From positions 1-64,000 of the forward strand of contig NZ_JACIJF010000014.1 of NCBI RefSeq assembly GCF_014199255.1: a stretch of DNA of 64,000 nucleotides, written 5' to 3'. Shown piece after piece: positions 63,957 through 64,000 of the stretch; within the stretch, counting starts at the first letter, position 1, and every line of letters begins with the position of its first letter. The translations under genes were made by a program, and so were the position numbers. Under the pieces are notes generated by a model that saw only the letters and a list, made by a program, of their open reading frames with translations, searched no databases and was not told the origin of the DNA. This DNA comes from Sphingomonas xinjiangensis (lineage in GTDB: Bacteria > Pseudomonadota > Alphaproteobacteria > Sphingomonadales > Sphingomonadaceae).

Positions 63957-64000
63957 TAGTTGCCCTTCGCCTGGCCCGAACCGCCCGCGGCACCGCCGCC
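63956..64000 (-). CDS. RND efflux periplasmic adaptor (C-terminal end only)
   Basis: Only the last 14 codons are in the window, reading '...GGAAGGSGQAKGN' to a TAA at 63956-63958 that overlaps the pump ATG (TAATG). The Gly/Ala-rich tail and the position directly before the pump gene are those of an AcrA/MexA-type membrane fusion protein. The call rests on context. Confidence 0.6.
   Translation of the reverse strand, partial: GGGAAGGSGQAKGN

Noticed and set aside
1..64000. CRISPR arrays, tRNA or rRNA genes, prophage or insertion sequences
   Set aside because: No regularly spaced direct repeats, cloverleaf-like gaps, rRNA-like tracts, integrase or transposase genes were found on reading through.

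Overview
The window is a dense, high-G+C chromosomal segment of an alphaproteobacterium, most likely a sphingomonad (Sphingomonas or a close relative). The evidence is the style of the proteins (hom-glpX neighbourhood, NodT-family efflux lipoprotein, REP-like palindromes of the 'CCCCTCCC...GGGGAGGGG' and 'TCATCCCGGCCTTGAGCCGG' types), Ala/Arg-rich coding and very short gaps with many 1-4 base start/stop overlaps. I see no rRNA, tRNA, CRISPR array, insertion sequence, prophage or conjugation genes. It reads as ordinary chromosome plus two clusters of sugar-transfer genes.

Layout. 1-573: remnant of an MFS drug exporter. 700-6573: 2OG-Fe(II) oxygenase, homoserine dehydrogenase, a small secreted protein, class II fructose-bisphosphatase and a secreted CocE/NonD hydrolase. 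6590-12788: UVR-motif protein, ABC-2 exporter pair, recF, two lipoproteins, dnaN. 12933-18325: outer-membrane beta-barrel protein, histidine phosphatase, small secreted proteins, rlmN, TauE/SafE carrier, flavin reductase. 18400-22489: membrane cytochrome b with a Tat-type molybdopterin lipoprotein, cyclopropane-fatty-acid synthase, argG. 22509-28756: a GT2 glycosyltransferase facing three large polytopic GT-C-like membrane proteins, one with STT3-like DND and DHH motifs and two that are tandem paralogues. 28766-33832: FemAB-like acyltransferase, MscS channel, metC, sseA, and queF on the other strand.

33945-38370: a GT4 glycosyltransferase fused to a large helical domain, a GH130 mannoside phosphorylase/hydrolase and an APH(3')-like kinase in one transcription unit. 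38589-46619: small proteins, an OPT transporter, a HerA-like ATPase, DegP and HflC/HflK. 46691-54740: Mrp ATPase, CoA-binding protein, a minus-strand unit (HAD phosphatase, dapD, a DUF6891-like protein, kynA, kynureninase-like PLP enzyme), a luciferase-like flavoenzyme and a DNA photolyase. 54750-58781: a FadR-type regulator facing an SSS sugar symporter, dgoK and dgoA, the lower half of a De Ley-Doudoroff galactose/galactonate route. 59179-64000: the end of a tripartite RND efflux operon (adaptor, pump, outer-membrane lipoprotein).

The parts most worth a second look are the putative GT2/GT-C periplasmic glycosylation locus (22509-28756) and the GT4-helical/GH130/APH-like locus (33945-38370). 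Smaller points are a 15-bp in-frame repeat in the efflux outer-membrane protein, a perfect 12-bp operator-like palindrome before the ABC operon, and a structured leader before the secreted hydrolase.
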